A stretch of DNA of 64,000 nucleotides, from contig NZ_JNLJ01000001.1 of assembly GCF_000703045.1 (NCBI RefSeq), positions 711,501-775,500 on the forward strand. Direction: 5' to 3'. The notes under the pieces are model-generated. The model did not search any database, was not told where the DNA came from, and worked only from the letters and a program-made list of their open reading frames with translations. A program made the translations under genes and the position numbers. Below are positions 1-9,354 of this stretch, in pieces (position 1 is the stretch's first letter; each line of letters starts with the position of its first letter). Source of the DNA: Persephonella sp. IF05-L8 (GTDB taxonomy: Bacteria > Aquificota > Aquificia > Aquificales > Hydrogenothermaceae).

Positions 1-1427
1 CTCTTTATTTTAAAGGAGAACTCTTTTGTTTCACCAGTTTCAGATGAACCTACATCATAATAAAAGTTGGCGTTGTCATCTGTAATGTGTTTATCAAAAC
101 AGATTTTGGCAGAACTATCATTTCCTGAAATAGCATTATACGCATTAAGTCTGTTGCAAAAGGCAGAGTATCCTGAAAGGGAGAGTTTATTATCTCCTGA
201 AGCAATAACATTTTTTATCAGGTCTGTATTTGTAGAGGTGTTATCTATAGACCTTAAAAGAGATAAAACTCCTGCAACCTGAGGTGCAGCCTGGGAAGTT
301 CCAACATATCCTGCGTAATCATTAGTATCATCACCATCATTTGTATATTTATACAGATTAAGAATAAGTTGATTATTATTGACTTCTCCTCCTGGAGCGA
401 AAATATTGACTGTGGATATTCCATAGTTTGAAAAAGAGGATATATTGTCATACCTATCTACCGAACCAACACATATAACATTATCAAGGACAACAGAATA
501 ATTACAGGGTAAAAAATTATATACATCATTGTTAGATGTATAGTTTCCTGCAGCTGCAACAAAGATTGCTCCTATATCTTGAATAAGGCATTTTTCTGTA
601 TCAGGATACTGTGTACAATCTATATTTAAGGTTTCGTCAACAGAGGCAGTATAACCATAACTTCCATTTATTATGGCAATATTGAGCCCTTTATTTTCTT
701 TTAAGGATTTTATGTATTCAAAGCATTCAATCAAGTCGTTTGTGTTTCCGGAACCGTTTGACATGAATTTACACGGGATAATTTTCACATTCCAGTTTAT
801 TCCTGCCACCCCTTCCCCATTATTTGTTGTCGCACCTATTATCCCTGCAACATTTGTCCCGTGACCATCATAATCCATTGCACTTCCTTGGCCTGAATAG
901 GCATCAAAACCATAACAATCATCAATATAACCATTATTATCATCATCAGTATTGTTTTCACAACCATCGTCTATCCCATTGTTATTACTATCTATCTCTA
1001 ATAACTCACCATCATTAATCCAGATATTGTCCTTTATGTCAGGATGGTTATAATCAACTCCTGTGTCAATTACTGCGACATATACCGTATTTAAACCAGT
1101 TGTTATATCCCATGCTCTTTCTATATCTATATTCTGCAAATACCACTGCTGTGAATATAAAGGGTCATTAGGAACAGCCTGTGGATAAACCTTATAGTTG
1201 GGTATCACATAAGCAACATCAGGGTTTTTTTTCAGTTCTTCTATAAAATCAGAAACTTTTTTGCCTTCAGGCACTTTTACAACAATTCTATTTTTATGTT
1301 TTTTTACAATTGCTTGTGAAGATATTGAATAAGGTGTAATTCCCTTTTTTAGAAAGACAATAACTTCCTCACAAAAACCTTGATATAAAAAACCCAGTAA
1401 AAAAAGTAATAAAAAAGCCCTTTTCAT
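1..1427 (-). CDS. Secreted subtilisin-like serine protease (S8), partial
   Basis: Secreted endopeptidase of the subtilase family. The gene starts at an ATG at 1427 behind a GGAGG and runs off the left edge, giving about 475 visible residues. Seen: a signal peptide (MKRAFLLLFLLGFLYQGFC), an inhibitor-like propeptide to about residue 85, and then the catalytic domain. The triad is D121 in VIDTGVDYNHPD, H189 in DGHGTNVAG and S378 in GTSQAAPQVAG; the oxyanion Asn lies in AAAGN at about 295. A D/N/G-rich insert at 146-170 looks like a calcium-binding loop. After the catalytic domain a beta-rich segment begins at the window edge, so a C-terminal accessory domain is probable. It is divergent from the CPBP protease gene with only 28 bases between start codons. 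The family is certain; the substrate is unknown. Confidence 0.93.
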   Translation of the reverse strand, partial: MKRAFLLLFLLGFLYQGFCEEVIVFLKKGITPYSISSQAIVKKHKNRIVVKVPEGKKVSDFIEELKKNPDVAYVIPNYKVYPQAVPNDPLYSQQWYLQNIDIERAWDITTGLNTVYVAVIDTGVDYNHPDIKDNIWINDGELLEIDSNNNGIDDGCENNTDDDNNGYIDDCYGFDAYSGQGSAMDYDGHGTNVAGIIGATTNNGEGVAGINWNVKIIPCKFMSNGSGNTNDLIECFEYIKSLKENKGLNIAIINGSYGYTASVDETLNIDCTQYPDTEKCLIQDIGAIFVAAAGNYTSNNDVYNFLPCNYSVVLDNVICVGSVDRYDNISSFSNYGISTVNIFAPGGEVNNNQLILNLYKYTNDGDDTNDYAGYVGTSQAAPQVAGVLSLLRSIDNTSTNTDLIKNVIASGDNKLSLSGYSAFCNRLNAYNAISGNDSSAKICFDKHITDDNANFYYDVGSSETGETKEFSFKIK

Positions 1428-1455
1428 TGGCAAATCCTCCGTTTAAAATTAAAGG

Positions 1456-1980
1456 ATGAAGCAATTGGTTTTATCATACTCCTTTTTTATTATATCAGTA
1501 TTACTAACCAAAAAGTTTGCTTTTGCTTATACTTTTCAATTTTCTATACTAATTCTACCTCTTTTATTTTTAGGTGAAAAACAATTAGGTTTAAAGAAGC
1601 TTAAAGCTATTATTGCTGGAATATTAAGTTCAATCATTTATTTTCCGTTCATAAATTTTTCAAATCTATATCTCTACACTTTGCCTCAAGCATTTGCAGA
1701 AGAAGTGTTTTTTAGAGCTTTTTTACAGAACAAAATTGCAGAAAAAATAAATATACATCTATCTATAATCATTACTTCCCTGTTGTTTGCAATTCCACAT
1801 ATTATCCTTAGACCTGATATCTTTTCTGCACTTACATTTTTTCCGTCTATTTTATTTGGATACCTGTATTACTATACGAAATCTGTCTGGAGCAGTTTTA
1901 TATTCCATTATTTCTCAAACCTTTTCTTGTGGAGCAATCAAGAGCTCATATTTGATATAATAAAAGTTTGTATTTTCTAA
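1456..1980 (+). CDS. CPBP family intramembrane metalloprotease
   Basis: Polytopic membrane protein of 174 residues in the CPBP (CAAX protease/bacteriocin-processing, Abi) family, which are intramembrane proteases. Three conserved motifs are visible in order: EEVFFRAF (EExxxR, about residue 80), a histidine in FAIPHIIL (about 112) and a second histidine in IFHYFSNLF near the C terminus. Four to five hydrophobic segments surround them. A weak purine-rich AAAGG precedes the ATG, and tig follows after 23 bases, so it may lead the tig-clpP-clpX transcript. The motifs make the family call secure. The substrate cannot be deduced; family members prune prenylated proteins or confer bacteriocin self-immunity. 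Confidence 0.82.
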   Translation: MKQLVLSYSFFIISVLLTKKFAFAYTFQFSILILPLLFLGEKQLGLKKLKAIIAGILSSIIYFPFINFSNLYLYTLPQAFAEEVFFRAFLQNKIAEKINIHLSIIITSLLFAIPHIILRPDIFSALTFFPSILFGYLYYYTKSVWSSFIFHYFSNLFLWSNQELIFDIIKVCIF

Positions 1981-2003
1981 AAAATCTAAGTAAGGAGAGG
2001 TAA

Positions 2004-3380
2004 ATGAGCGTTACAGTAGAAGAAAAAGGACTTGTAAGAACTCTTACAATTGAGGAAAAAGGCGACAAAATTAAAAAATTAGTGGATAGCGTTATAAAAG
2101 AGTTCCAGAAAAATGTTAATATTCCAGGTTTCAGAAAAGGACATGTTCCTGCATCAGTAATCAAAGCAAGATATAAATCTGCACTTCAAGAAGAAGTTGC
2201 AAGAAAGTTTATCGGAGAAAATCTCCAGAAAATTCTTGAAGAACAAAATCTACAACCTGTTTCACAGGATATAACATTTGGGGATATTGAGCTAAAAGGA
2301 GATACTCTCAAATTCAAAGTTGCCTTTGAAGTGGCTCCTGAATTTGAACTTAAGCCTTACGAGGGACTGGAAATTGAAACTATAAAACATGAGATAACTG
2401 ATGAAGATGTTCAAAATTACATAGACAAGCTTAGGGATGAAAATGCAGAATGGGAAGTTGCAGACAAGAAAGTTGAAGAAGGGGATATGATAAAAATCCA
2501 TTATCATATAACTGCAGACAATGGTGAAGAGGAAGAAGATGAGCTTGAGATAGTTGTTGGAGCAGGGCAGCTCAGACCAGAAATAGAAGAAAAAATAATA
2601 GGCAAAAAAGCCGGTGAAGAAGTTGAGGTTGAAGATGTTCCACTTTACAACGAGCAGGGAGAGGAATTCGGTAAGGCTAAAGTTAATGTAAAAATCCTTG
2701 AGGTCAAAAAGAAAAAACTACCAAAATTTGATGATGAATTTGTCAAGAAATTAGGTCTTGGGGAAAATGTTGAAGAGGCAAAACAAAAGATAAGAGAACA
2801 GATAGAAAATCAGATAAAAATTGCAAAAGAAGCCGAACTGCAGCAAAAAATAATTGATGAGCTTGCTAAACAGTATGACTTTGAAGTTCCATCTTCTCTT
2901 GTAAGGGCAGAACTGGAATATCTGGTTCAGGATTATGCAAGACAGCTTGAAAACTACGGAATTAAGCCAAGTCAAGAGATGCTTGCTGCAGCAGCACAGG
3001 GACTTGAAGAAACAGCAATCAAAAATGTAAGAGTTATGTTTGTTATAAACAAAATAGCAGAAAAAGAAGGTATAGAAGTTTCTGAGGAAGAAATTAACAA
3101 AGAGATTGAAGAAATGGCAAAAGCCTACAATACAACACCTGAACAGGTTAAAAAATACCTTGAAGAAAATAACCTTATGAATAATATTGTTTATTCAATT
3201 CTCAGGAAAAAAGTCCTTGACCTTTTAAAAGAAAAAGCAAATATTATCGAAATGACAAAAGAAGAATATGAAGAAAAAGTGAAACAACAGCAACAGGAAG
3301 AAAAAGCCGAAGAAACTCAGGAAGAAGCAAAAGAAGAAGCTCCTGAGGAAAAAAAGGAGGAAGTAGATGAGCAAAAATGA
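2004..3380 (+). CDS. tig: Trigger factor, ribosome-associated chaperone and peptidyl-prolyl isomerase
   Basis: Binds ribosomal protein L23 at the polypeptide exit and shields nascent chains. The 458-residue protein shows the N-terminal ribosome-binding domain with signature [11 protein letters not shown] at about residues 40-50, then an FKBP-type PPIase domain (about 150-235, including [12 protein letters not shown]) and a long helical C-terminal chaperone domain. The last 35 residues form a Gln/Glu/Lys-rich acidic tail that extends beyond the usual core. The start has a strong AAGGAGAGG. The 3' end overlaps clpP by 14 bases, and the clpP Shine-Dalgarno sequence lies inside the tig tail. The order tig-clpP-clpX is the classical bacterial one. 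Confidence 0.97.
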   Translation: MSVTVEEKGLVRTLTIEEKGDKIKKLVDSVIKEFQKNVNIPGFRKGHVPASVIKARYKSALQEEVARKFIGENLQKILEEQNLQPVSQDITFGDIELKGDTLKFKVAFEVAPEFELKPYEGLEIETIKHEITDEDVQNYIDKLRDENAEWEVADKKVEEGDMIKIHYHITADNGEEEEDELEIVVGAGQLRPEIEEKIIGKKAGEEVEVEDVPLYNEQGEEFGKAKVNVKILEVKKKKLPKFDDEFVKKLGLGENVEEAKQKIREQIENQIKIAKEAELQQKIIDELAKQYDFEVPSSLVRAELEYLVQDYARQLENYGIKPSQEMLAAAAQGLEETAIKNVRVMFVINKIAEKEGIEVSEEEINKEIEEMAKAYNTTPEQVKKYLEENNLMNNIVYSILRKKVLDLLKEKANIIEMTKEEYEEKVKQQQQEEKAEETQEEAKEEAPEEKKEEVDEQK

Positions 3381-3978
3381 TTTAGATAGAATTGTAAGCC
3401 AGTTAGTTCCAATAGTTATTGAGCAAACCCCAAGGGGTGAAAGGGCTTACGATATATATTCAAGACTTTTAAAAGACAGGATTATCCTGCTTGGATTTCC
3501 TATAGATGACCATGTGGCAAACCTTGTGGTTGCACAGCTGTTATTCCTTGAGTCTGAAGACCCAGACAAAGATATCTATATGTATATAAACTCTCCCGGT
3601 GGTGTTGTTACTGCTGGACTTGCTATTTATGACACAATGAACTATATCAAGCCAGATGTCTGCACAATCTGTATGGGACAGGCAGCATCAATGGGAGCTT
3701 TTCTGCTTTCTGCAGGAACAAAAGGCAAAAGATATGCCCTCCCAAGTTCCAGAATTATGATACACCAGCCACTTGGTGGATTTCAGGGACAGGCTACAGA
3801 TATTGAGATACATGCAAAAGAGATACTTAGACTGAAAAAAATGCTTAATGAATATCTGGCAAAACATACAGGTCAGAGTGTCAAAAAAATTGAAAGAGAT
3901 ACAGAAAGGGATTATTTTATGTCTGCCTATGAGGCCAAAGAATATGGCCTGATAGACAAAGTAATAGAAAAAAGGTAG
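3367..3978 (+). CDS. clpP: ATP-dependent Clp protease proteolytic subunit
   Basis: Serine peptidase that forms the double-heptamer barrel degrading substrates fed in by ClpX. It has 203 residues, close to the family norm. The catalytic triad is visible: S108 in [12 protein letters not shown]133 in IMIHQPLGG and D182 in ERDYFMSA. The N-terminal axial segment [20 protein letters not shown] is typical. The start codon sits 14 bases inside tig behind a perfect AGGAGG at about 3356, which implies translational coupling. clpX follows after 7 bases, so both halves of the ClpXP machine are made together. Confidence 0.98.
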   Translation: MSKNDLDRIVSQLVPIVIEQTPRGERAYDIYSRLLKDRIILLGFPIDDHVANLVVAQLLFLESEDPDKDIYMYINSPGGVVTAGLAIYDTMNYIKPDVCTICMGQAASMGAFLLSAGTKGKRYALPSSRIMIHQPLGGFQGQATDIEIHAKEILRLKKMLNEYLAKHTGQSVKKIERDTERDYFMSAYEAKEYGLIDKVIEKR

Positions 3979-3985
3979 GTAAAAG

Positions 3986-5215
3986 ATGAGCGAGCTACAT
4001 AAATGCTCATTCTGTGGTAAATCACAGGATGAAGTAAAAGTTCTGGTTGCAGGACCAGATAATATCTTTATATGTGATGATTGTATAAGCCAGTGTAATC
4101 TGCTTTTGAAAGAAGAACTGGAAAATAAGCCTGTTGAGGAGCTTAAAGAACTTCCCACCCCTGCAGAGATTAAGAAAAAGCTTGATGAGTATGTAATCGG
4201 GCAGGAAAGAGCTAAGAAAATACTTTCTGTTGCAGTTTATAACCACTACAAAAGAATTTTTTATCCTGAAAAATACTCAGATGATGATGTTGAGCTTGAA
4301 AAAAGTAATATACTCCTGATAGGTCCTACAGGCTCAGGAAAAACTCTCCTTGCCAGAACACTGGCAAAAATACTTAATGTTCCTTTTGCAATTGCAGATG
4401 CAACTAACATAACAGAAGCAGGATATGTTGGGGAGGATGTAGAAAGCATACTGGTAAGGCTATTACAGGCTGCAGATTATGATATAGAAAAGGCACAGAA
4501 AGGTATTGTTTATATAGATGAAATAGACAAAATAGCAAAAAAATCCGGTGAAAATCCATCTATTACAAGAGATGTTTCTGGTGAAGGTGTCCAGCAGGCA
4601 TTACTGAAAATCTTAGAAGGAACTATTGCCAACCTTCCACCGCAAGGTGGCAGAAAACATCCCCATCAGGAATTTATCCAGCTGGACACAACAAATATAC
4701 TGTTTATCCTCGGCGGTGCTTTTGTAGGCTTAGAGGATATTATAAAACAGAGAATTGGTAAAAAATCTATAGGATTTGCTGCAGAAATCAGGTCAAAAGA
4801 GGAAGAAGAAGGAAATATCCTTTCAAAAGTTAGAGTTGAAGACCTTATTAAATTCGGTTTAATTCCAGAATTTATAGGAAGAATACCTGTAATTGCAACT
4901 CTGGAAGAGCTTGATGAAGATGCACTGGTAAGAGTTCTCACAGAGCCAAAAAATGCACTTATCAAGCAATACAAAAAATTACTTGCAATGGATGGGGTTG
5001 AGCTTGAGTTCACAGAAGATGCAATCAGAGAAATAGCAAGAGAAGCCATAGCCAGAAAAACCGGTGCCAGAGGTCTAAGGGCAATAGTAGAAGAAATTAT
5101 GCTTGATGTTATGTATGAAGTTCCACAGGCAAAAGGTATTAAAAAGGTAGTAATAGATAAAGATGTTGTCCTGAAGAAAAAACAGCCAATTCTGATATAC
5201 GAAAAAGCAAGCTAA
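3986..5215 (+). CDS. clpX: ATP-dependent Clp protease ATPase subunit ClpX
   Basis: AAA+ unfoldase that recognises tagged proteins and threads them into ClpP. The 409 residues show every landmark. There is a zinc-binding domain (C7, C10, C30, C33), Walker A GPTGSGKT at 113-120, pore-loop GYVGEDVE, Walker B with DEIDK, the IGF loop (KKSIGFAAE) that docks on ClpP, and a sensor-2 arginine in RKTGARGLR. The start follows the RBS AGGTAAAAG. engB begins one base after the stop, indicating one transcript. Confidence 0.98.
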   Translation: MSELHKCSFCGKSQDEVKVLVAGPDNIFICDDCISQCNLLLKEELENKPVEELKELPTPAEIKKKLDEYVIGQERAKKILSVAVYNHYKRIFYPEKYSDDDVELEKSNILLIGPTGSGKTLLARTLAKILNVPFAIADATNITEAGYVGEDVESILVRLLQAADYDIEKAQKGIVYIDEIDKIAKKSGENPSITRDVSGEGVQQALLKILEGTIANLPPQGGRKHPHQEFIQLDTTNILFILGGAFVGLEDIIKQRIGKKSIGFAAEIRSKEEEEGNILSKVRVEDLIKFGLIPEFIGRIPVIATLEELDEDALVRVLTEPKNALIKQYKKLLAMDGVELEFTEDAIREIAREAIARKTGARGLRAIVEEIMLDVMYEVPQAKGIKKVVIDKDVVLKKKQPILIYEKAS

Positions 5216-5216
5216 A

Positions 5217-5807
5217 ATGGCAACTATCAAAAAGGTAAAATTTGTCAAAAGTGCGGTTAATCCAAAGGATTATCCGCCTCCCCACTTCCTAGAAATAGCC
5301 ATTGTTGGCCGCTCAAATGTAGGAAAATCCTCCCTTATAAACGCAATATTCAACAGAAATATTGCTAAGGTATCCTCTTCTCCGGGAAAAACAAGACTTA
5401 TAAACTTTTTCCTACTCAATGACAATATATACTTTGTTGACCTTCCCGGATATGGATATGCAGCTGTTTCTAAGGCTGAAAGGCAAAAATGGAAAAGAAT
5501 GATAGAAACCTATTTTCAAACAAGGGAAAATCTATCCCTTGTGATAATGCTTGTGGACAGCAGACATGAACCAACAAAACTGGATATTATGATGAAGGAA
5601 TGGCTGGAAAGCCTTGGAATTCCTTATGTTGTGGTTGCAACAAAAGCAGATAAACTCAACCAGAGTGAAAAAGCAAAAGCCAAAAAAATCATAAGAAGAA
5701 CCCTTGGCCTGTCAGATGATTTTCCTGTGTTTCTAACCTCTTCCAAAGAAAAAACAGGAATAAAAGAGCTAATGGGTTATGTTCTTGATTTTGTAAAAGA
5801 GAAATAA
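5217..5807 (+). CDS. engB: Ribosome biogenesis GTP-binding protein EngB (YsxC/YihA)
   Basis: Small TRAFAC-class GTPase required for assembly of the large ribosomal subunit. In 196 residues the G motifs are plain: G1 GRSNVGKSS at about 31-39, G3 DLPGYGYA, G4 TKADKL and G5-like TSSKEKTG. Length and motif spacing match EngB rather than Era or Der. It follows clpX by a single base. A gap of about 40 bases then separates it from trpA, so it probably ends the first part of this operon. Confidence 0.96.
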   Translation: MATIKKVKFVKSAVNPKDYPPPHFLEIAIVGRSNVGKSSLINAIFNRNIAKVSSSPGKTRLINFFLLNDNIYFVDLPGYGYAAVSKAERQKWKRMIETYFQTRENLSLVIMLVDSRHEPTKLDIMMKEWLESLGIPYVVVATKADKLNQSEKAKAKKIIRRTLGLSDDFPVFLTSSKEKTGIKELMGYVLDFVKEK

Positions 5808-5846
5808 TGATAAAATATTACCAAAATCAAAAGTAAAGGGGTCAGG

Positions 5847-6617
5847 TTGCGTTTCATAGAAAGTAAGTTCAAAAACAAAAAGCCACTTATCTGTTATTTT
5901 ATGGCCGGTTATCCATCTCTGGAAAAAAGCTATGAAACGGCAAAAGCATTAATAGAAGCCGGTGCAGACATATTAGAAGTTGGCCTTCCATTCTCAGACC
6001 CAGTTGCAGATGGTCCAACAATACAGGTTGCCCACGAAAAAGCAGTAAAAGATGGGATAACTCCTGTTAATGTTTTTCAGCTTACACAAAAAATAAAACA
6101 GAACTTTCCTGATACACCTCTTATTTTGATGACCTATTACAATCCTATCTTTGTTATGGGAGAAGAAAAATTCTGCCAGATGGCAAAAGATAGTGGTATA
6201 GACGGATTTATTGTCCCTGACCTTCCTCCAGAGGAAGCAGAAGGCTTTAAACAGATGGTAAATAAAAACGGACTTGACATGATTTTTCTGCTTGCCCCAA
6301 CCTCCCATGAAGACAGAATTAAGAAAATTGGGGATATGAGCGACAGCTTTATATATTATGTTTCTCTAACAGGAATTACTGGGGAAAGGGAAACACTTCC
6401 ATGGCAGGAATTGGAAGAAAAAGTAAAACAGATTAAAAAGATAACAGGTAAATTTGTTGCTGTTGGATTTGGGGTATCCAAAAAAGAGCATACCCAAAAA
6501 TTAAGTAAAATAGCAGATGGGGTTATAGTAGGTAGTGCAGTTGTAAAACTTCAGGGAAAAGCAGATATTGAAGGTATAAAAAATCTGGTAAAAGAGCTTA
6601 AAGAGGGGCTGAAATGA
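5847..6617 (+). CDS. trpA: Tryptophan synthase alpha chain
   Basis: Cleaves indole-3-glycerol phosphate to indole and glyceraldehyde 3-phosphate; partner of TrpB, which is not in this window. The 256-residue TIM barrel carries the catalytic pair E44 and D55 within EVGLPFSDPVADGP and the phosphate-binding loop VGFGVSKKEH. I chose the TTG at 5847 because the family N terminus begins there and AAAGGGGTCAGG lies just upstream. The stop overlaps the hisH start (ATGA). Tryptophan genes are scattered in this genome: trpF is about 52 kb away in the same window. Confidence 0.96.
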   Translation: MRFIESKFKNKKPLICYFMAGYPSLEKSYETAKALIEAGADILEVGLPFSDPVADGPTIQVAHEKAVKDGITPVNVFQLTQKIKQNFPDTPLILMTYYNPIFVMGEEKFCQMAKDSGIDGFIVPDLPPEEAEGFKQMVNKNGLDMIFLLAPTSHEDRIKKIGDMSDSFIYYVSLTGITGERETLPWQELEEKVKQIKKITGKFVAVGFGVSKKEHTQKLSKIADGVIVGSAVVKLQGKADIEGIKNLVKELKEGLK

Positions 6618-7234
6618 TAACCGTCGTTGATTACGGAATGGGTAATCTAAGAAGTGTTGCAAAAGCCCTTGAAAAAGTTGGTTTAGATGTTAAGGTATCC
6701 TCTGAGCCAAAAGATGTGGAAAATGCAAAGGCTATTGTTGTTCCCGGTGTTGGTGCATTCGGGGATGCAATGCATAATCTTGATAGATTAAACCTTCTTG
6801 AGCCTGTAATTAAATCAATCAAGGCAGGGAAACCTTATCTGGGAATATGCCTTGGACTGCAGATACTTTTTGAGTATGGTTATGAGTTTGGAGAGCATGA
6901 AGGCCTTGGGGTTTTAAAAGGTAAAGTTATAAGATTTGAAAATAAAGAAGGCTACAAAGTCCCCCATATGGGATGGAACCAGGTCTGGATTAAACAGGAA
7001 GAAGGGCTTTTTTCAGATATAAAAAACGGGGAATATTACTACTTTGTTCATTCCTTTTATGCCGTTCCTTCAGACACTTCAGACATAGCTTCAACCACAG
7101 ATTATTCTGTGGAATTCTGTTCAGCTGTCCAGAAAGACAATATATGGGCAGTCCAGTTCCACCCTGAAAAAAGTCAGAAAGCAGGTCTTCAGCTACTTAA
7201 AAACTTTAAATATTTTGTGGAGAAAACCCGTTAA
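6614..7234 (+). CDS. hisH: Imidazole glycerol phosphate synthase glutaminase subunit
   Basis: Class-I glutamine amidotransferase that releases ammonia for HisF in histidine biosynthesis. The 206 residues show the triad C79 (GICLGLQ), H183 and E185 (QFHPEKS), plus the oxyanion region PGVGAFGD. It is coupled to trpA by a 4-base overlap. Its last 29 bases run into the oppositely oriented EAL-domain gene, so the two coding regions converge tail to tail with no terminator between them. hisA lies elsewhere in the window, so the his genes are dispersed. Confidence 0.96.
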   Translation: MITVVDYGMGNLRSVAKALEKVGLDVKVSSEPKDVENAKAIVVPGVGAFGDAMHNLDRLNLLEPVIKSIKAGKPYLGICLGLQILFEYGYEFGEHEGLGVLKGKVIRFENKEGYKVPHMGWNQVWIKQEEGLFSDIKNGEYYYFVHSFYAVPSDTSDIASTTDYSVEFCSAVQKDNIWAVQFHPEKSQKAGLQLLKNFKYFVEKTR

Positions 7235-9248
7235 TCTGTTTATATTTGTCTGAGAAAACGTCAATAATCAATTCCTCTATTACTTTTGGCTTGGATATAT
7301 AGTATCCCTGTCCGTAATGAATTCCCATATCTTTTAATGCCTCAAAACTGCCTTTATTTTCTATAAATTCTGCCACAGCTTTTAAATTTAGACTTTCACA
7401 CAGGATAGAAATTATGTATATGATTTTTTGAATATTTTTGTGTTTATCCAGGTCTTTAACTAAAGTTCCATCGATTTTTAGAATTCCAAGTATATCTTTT
7501 TCTGCAAGGTCAGCAACGGTTTTAAGTGATGAATATCCTGCTCCAAAATCATCCACAGCAAATTTTAGACCTGTTTCTTTTCTTAATTTCTCCACAATTG
7601 ATATATTTTCAATTAATTGCTGTTCTGTCAGTTCAAATACAAGATTTAGTTTATCCAGTTTTTTAATTGTTTCTTTCAGCTTTCTTTGAAATTTCTGTGA
7701 TATCAGAGATTTATAACTAACATTTACAAGAACATTTTGGGTTATTCTGCTTATAGTATCCTCTTTTTCCTTTAATAGCTCTAAAACTATAGTATCCAGC
7801 TCGGATATCAGTCCAAGCTCGTAAACTAAATCAATGAATACCCCTGCAGGAATTAATCTTCCCTCTCCATTTATTATTCTTACAAGGGTTTCCACAAACT
7901 CCACTTTTCCTGTTTTTATATCTATAACAGGCTGGAAAACCAGTTCTATATTTTTGCTGAAGATACTGTTTTTGATGAAATTAACATTCTGGTATCTCTG
8001 ATTAATCCATTTTAGAATTTCTGTTTTTTCTTCTTTATCCAGTACAAGTAGCATTTTCTTTTCTCTTTTTTTGGCTTCTTCTTTTAGATGGGCTAATATT
8101 CTTCTGACTTCTTCACCTGTAATCTCAGAGAAAGGCTCTATTTCCAGTGTGCCTATAATTGTTTTGATTTCTATTTCTTTATCATTGATTATTAATTTTT
8201 TATTTACTATTTTTGATATCTGGGCTATAAGCTTTTTTATTTCTTCATGGGTATAATTGGTGTTAAACATATAAAAGTTCGCTGTTACTCCTCTTATAAA
8301 TAAAGTTCTGTCCTGTTTATTTTTAAGAATTTTATTTATCTGTTTTTCTATTTCAGTAATTGCTTGTGTAACAGTTTCTTCCCCGTAGATTTTGTTTAAT
8401 GTCTTTAAGTTCTGTATATCTATAATAGAAACAAACTGTCTTTTGTCTGAGCTTGCCAGATAGCTAATCAGGTTAAAGAAATTTGTTTCCAGGTCGGAAA
8501 AGGTTATGAAATACAGTTCAGAAATAGTTTTCATAAGTTTAAAAGCCTGTTCTATAAAATCTTTCTCAGCAAGATAACTTTCTGCATAATTGCCTTTTGA
8601 GTAAAATACATAAAAAGAGTATGCTGTTTTGAAAATCAGTTTGTGAAGCTCCTCCAGATATGAGCATAGATTGGCATCCATACACACCATTATAGATTCA
8701 GGATATTCCAGATATTTTATAAATTCGCTATCTTTTGGGGGATAAAGAGGGAAGTAGGACATATTATCCTTTTCTATAGCTTTTATTATCTGTTTTATCC
8801 ATTCTAAGTTAGATTTGTAGAGAACATAATCAACAAATGGAGAGTTTTCAATTTCCTTTAAAATCTGGATATCTTTTTTTATATAGACTTTAGCGATAGC
8901 ATTTGCCAGTTTTTCTATATATTTTTTGACATTAAATATTAGCTCCTCATCTGAACCTTCATCTATAAGTTTTTGGATTACTTTTTTCTTAAGTTTGTTA
9001 AAATTACTTTTTATAATTACATAAGGAAGGTTGACTTCCTTATAGAATTCTTCACATTGCTCTAAAACATCTTCTCCTTCAAACTCAAGAAGATATTTTT
9101 TTACTAATTCCTCCTGTTTTTGAATGATTTTGTTCAGGTCATCTTCTGTTCCGAGAAATTTTAAGCTATCTTTTTCCTTTAGAATATCTTCTTTTAATTC
9201 TTCTAAAATATCAGGCAGATATTTTTGAATGATAGTAAGGTAGTTCAT
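7206..9248 (-). CDS. Cyclic-di-GMP phosphodiesterase-like protein, degenerate GGDEF plus EAL
   Basis: A 680-residue soluble protein with three parts. Residues 1-260 are a helical region with no recognised sensor. Residues about 270-395 are a GGDEF fold whose signature is lost (RGVTANFY where RxGGDEF is expected). Residues about 425-670 are an EAL domain. The EAL residues are mostly kept: VETLVR in place of EALxR, ELTEQ, DDFGAGYSS, LKIDG, and GQGYYISKP. It is therefore more likely to hydrolyse c-di-GMP than to make it, with the dead GGDEF perhaps sensing GTP as in other tandem proteins. There is no signal peptide or membrane segment. The 3' end overlaps hisH on the other strand. Confidence 0.88.
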   Translation of the reverse strand: MNYLTIIQKYLPDILEELKEDILKEKDSLKFLGTEDDLNKIIQKQEELVKKYLLEFEGEDVLEQCEEFYKEVNLPYVIIKSNFNKLKKKVIQKLIDEGSDEELIFNVKKYIEKLANAIAKVYIKKDIQILKEIENSPFVDYVLYKSNLEWIKQIIKAIEKDNMSYFPLYPPKDSEFIKYLEYPESIMVCMDANLCSYLEELHKLIFKTAYSFYVFYSKGNYAESYLAEKDFIEQAFKLMKTISELYFITFSDLETNFFNLISYLASSDKRQFVSIIDIQNLKTLNKIYGEETVTQAITEIEKQINKILKNKQDRTLFIRGVTANFYMFNTNYTHEEIKKLIAQISKIVNKKLIINDKEIEIKTIIGTLEIEPFSEITGEEVRRILAHLKEEAKKREKKMLLVLDKEEKTEILKWINQRYQNVNFIKNSIFSKNIELVFQPVIDIKTGKVEFVETLVRIINGEGRLIPAGVFIDLVYELGLISELDTIVLELLKEKEDTISRITQNVLVNVSYKSLISQKFQRKLKETIKKLDKLNLVFELTEQQLIENISIVEKLRKETGLKFAVDDFGAGYSSLKTVADLAEKDILGILKIDGTLVKDLDKHKNIQKIIYIISILCESLNLKAVAEFIENKGSFEALKDMGIHYGQGYYISKPKVIEELIIDVFSDKYKQINGFSPQNI

Positions 9249-9354
9249 CTCCTAAACCTCATGATTTTATAGTTTTATAAAAATATTCCCATAATATTAT
9301 ATTAACCCCTGTGGTAAAATTCTGCATAAAGATAGCCTTTTTAAGAAATAAGGT

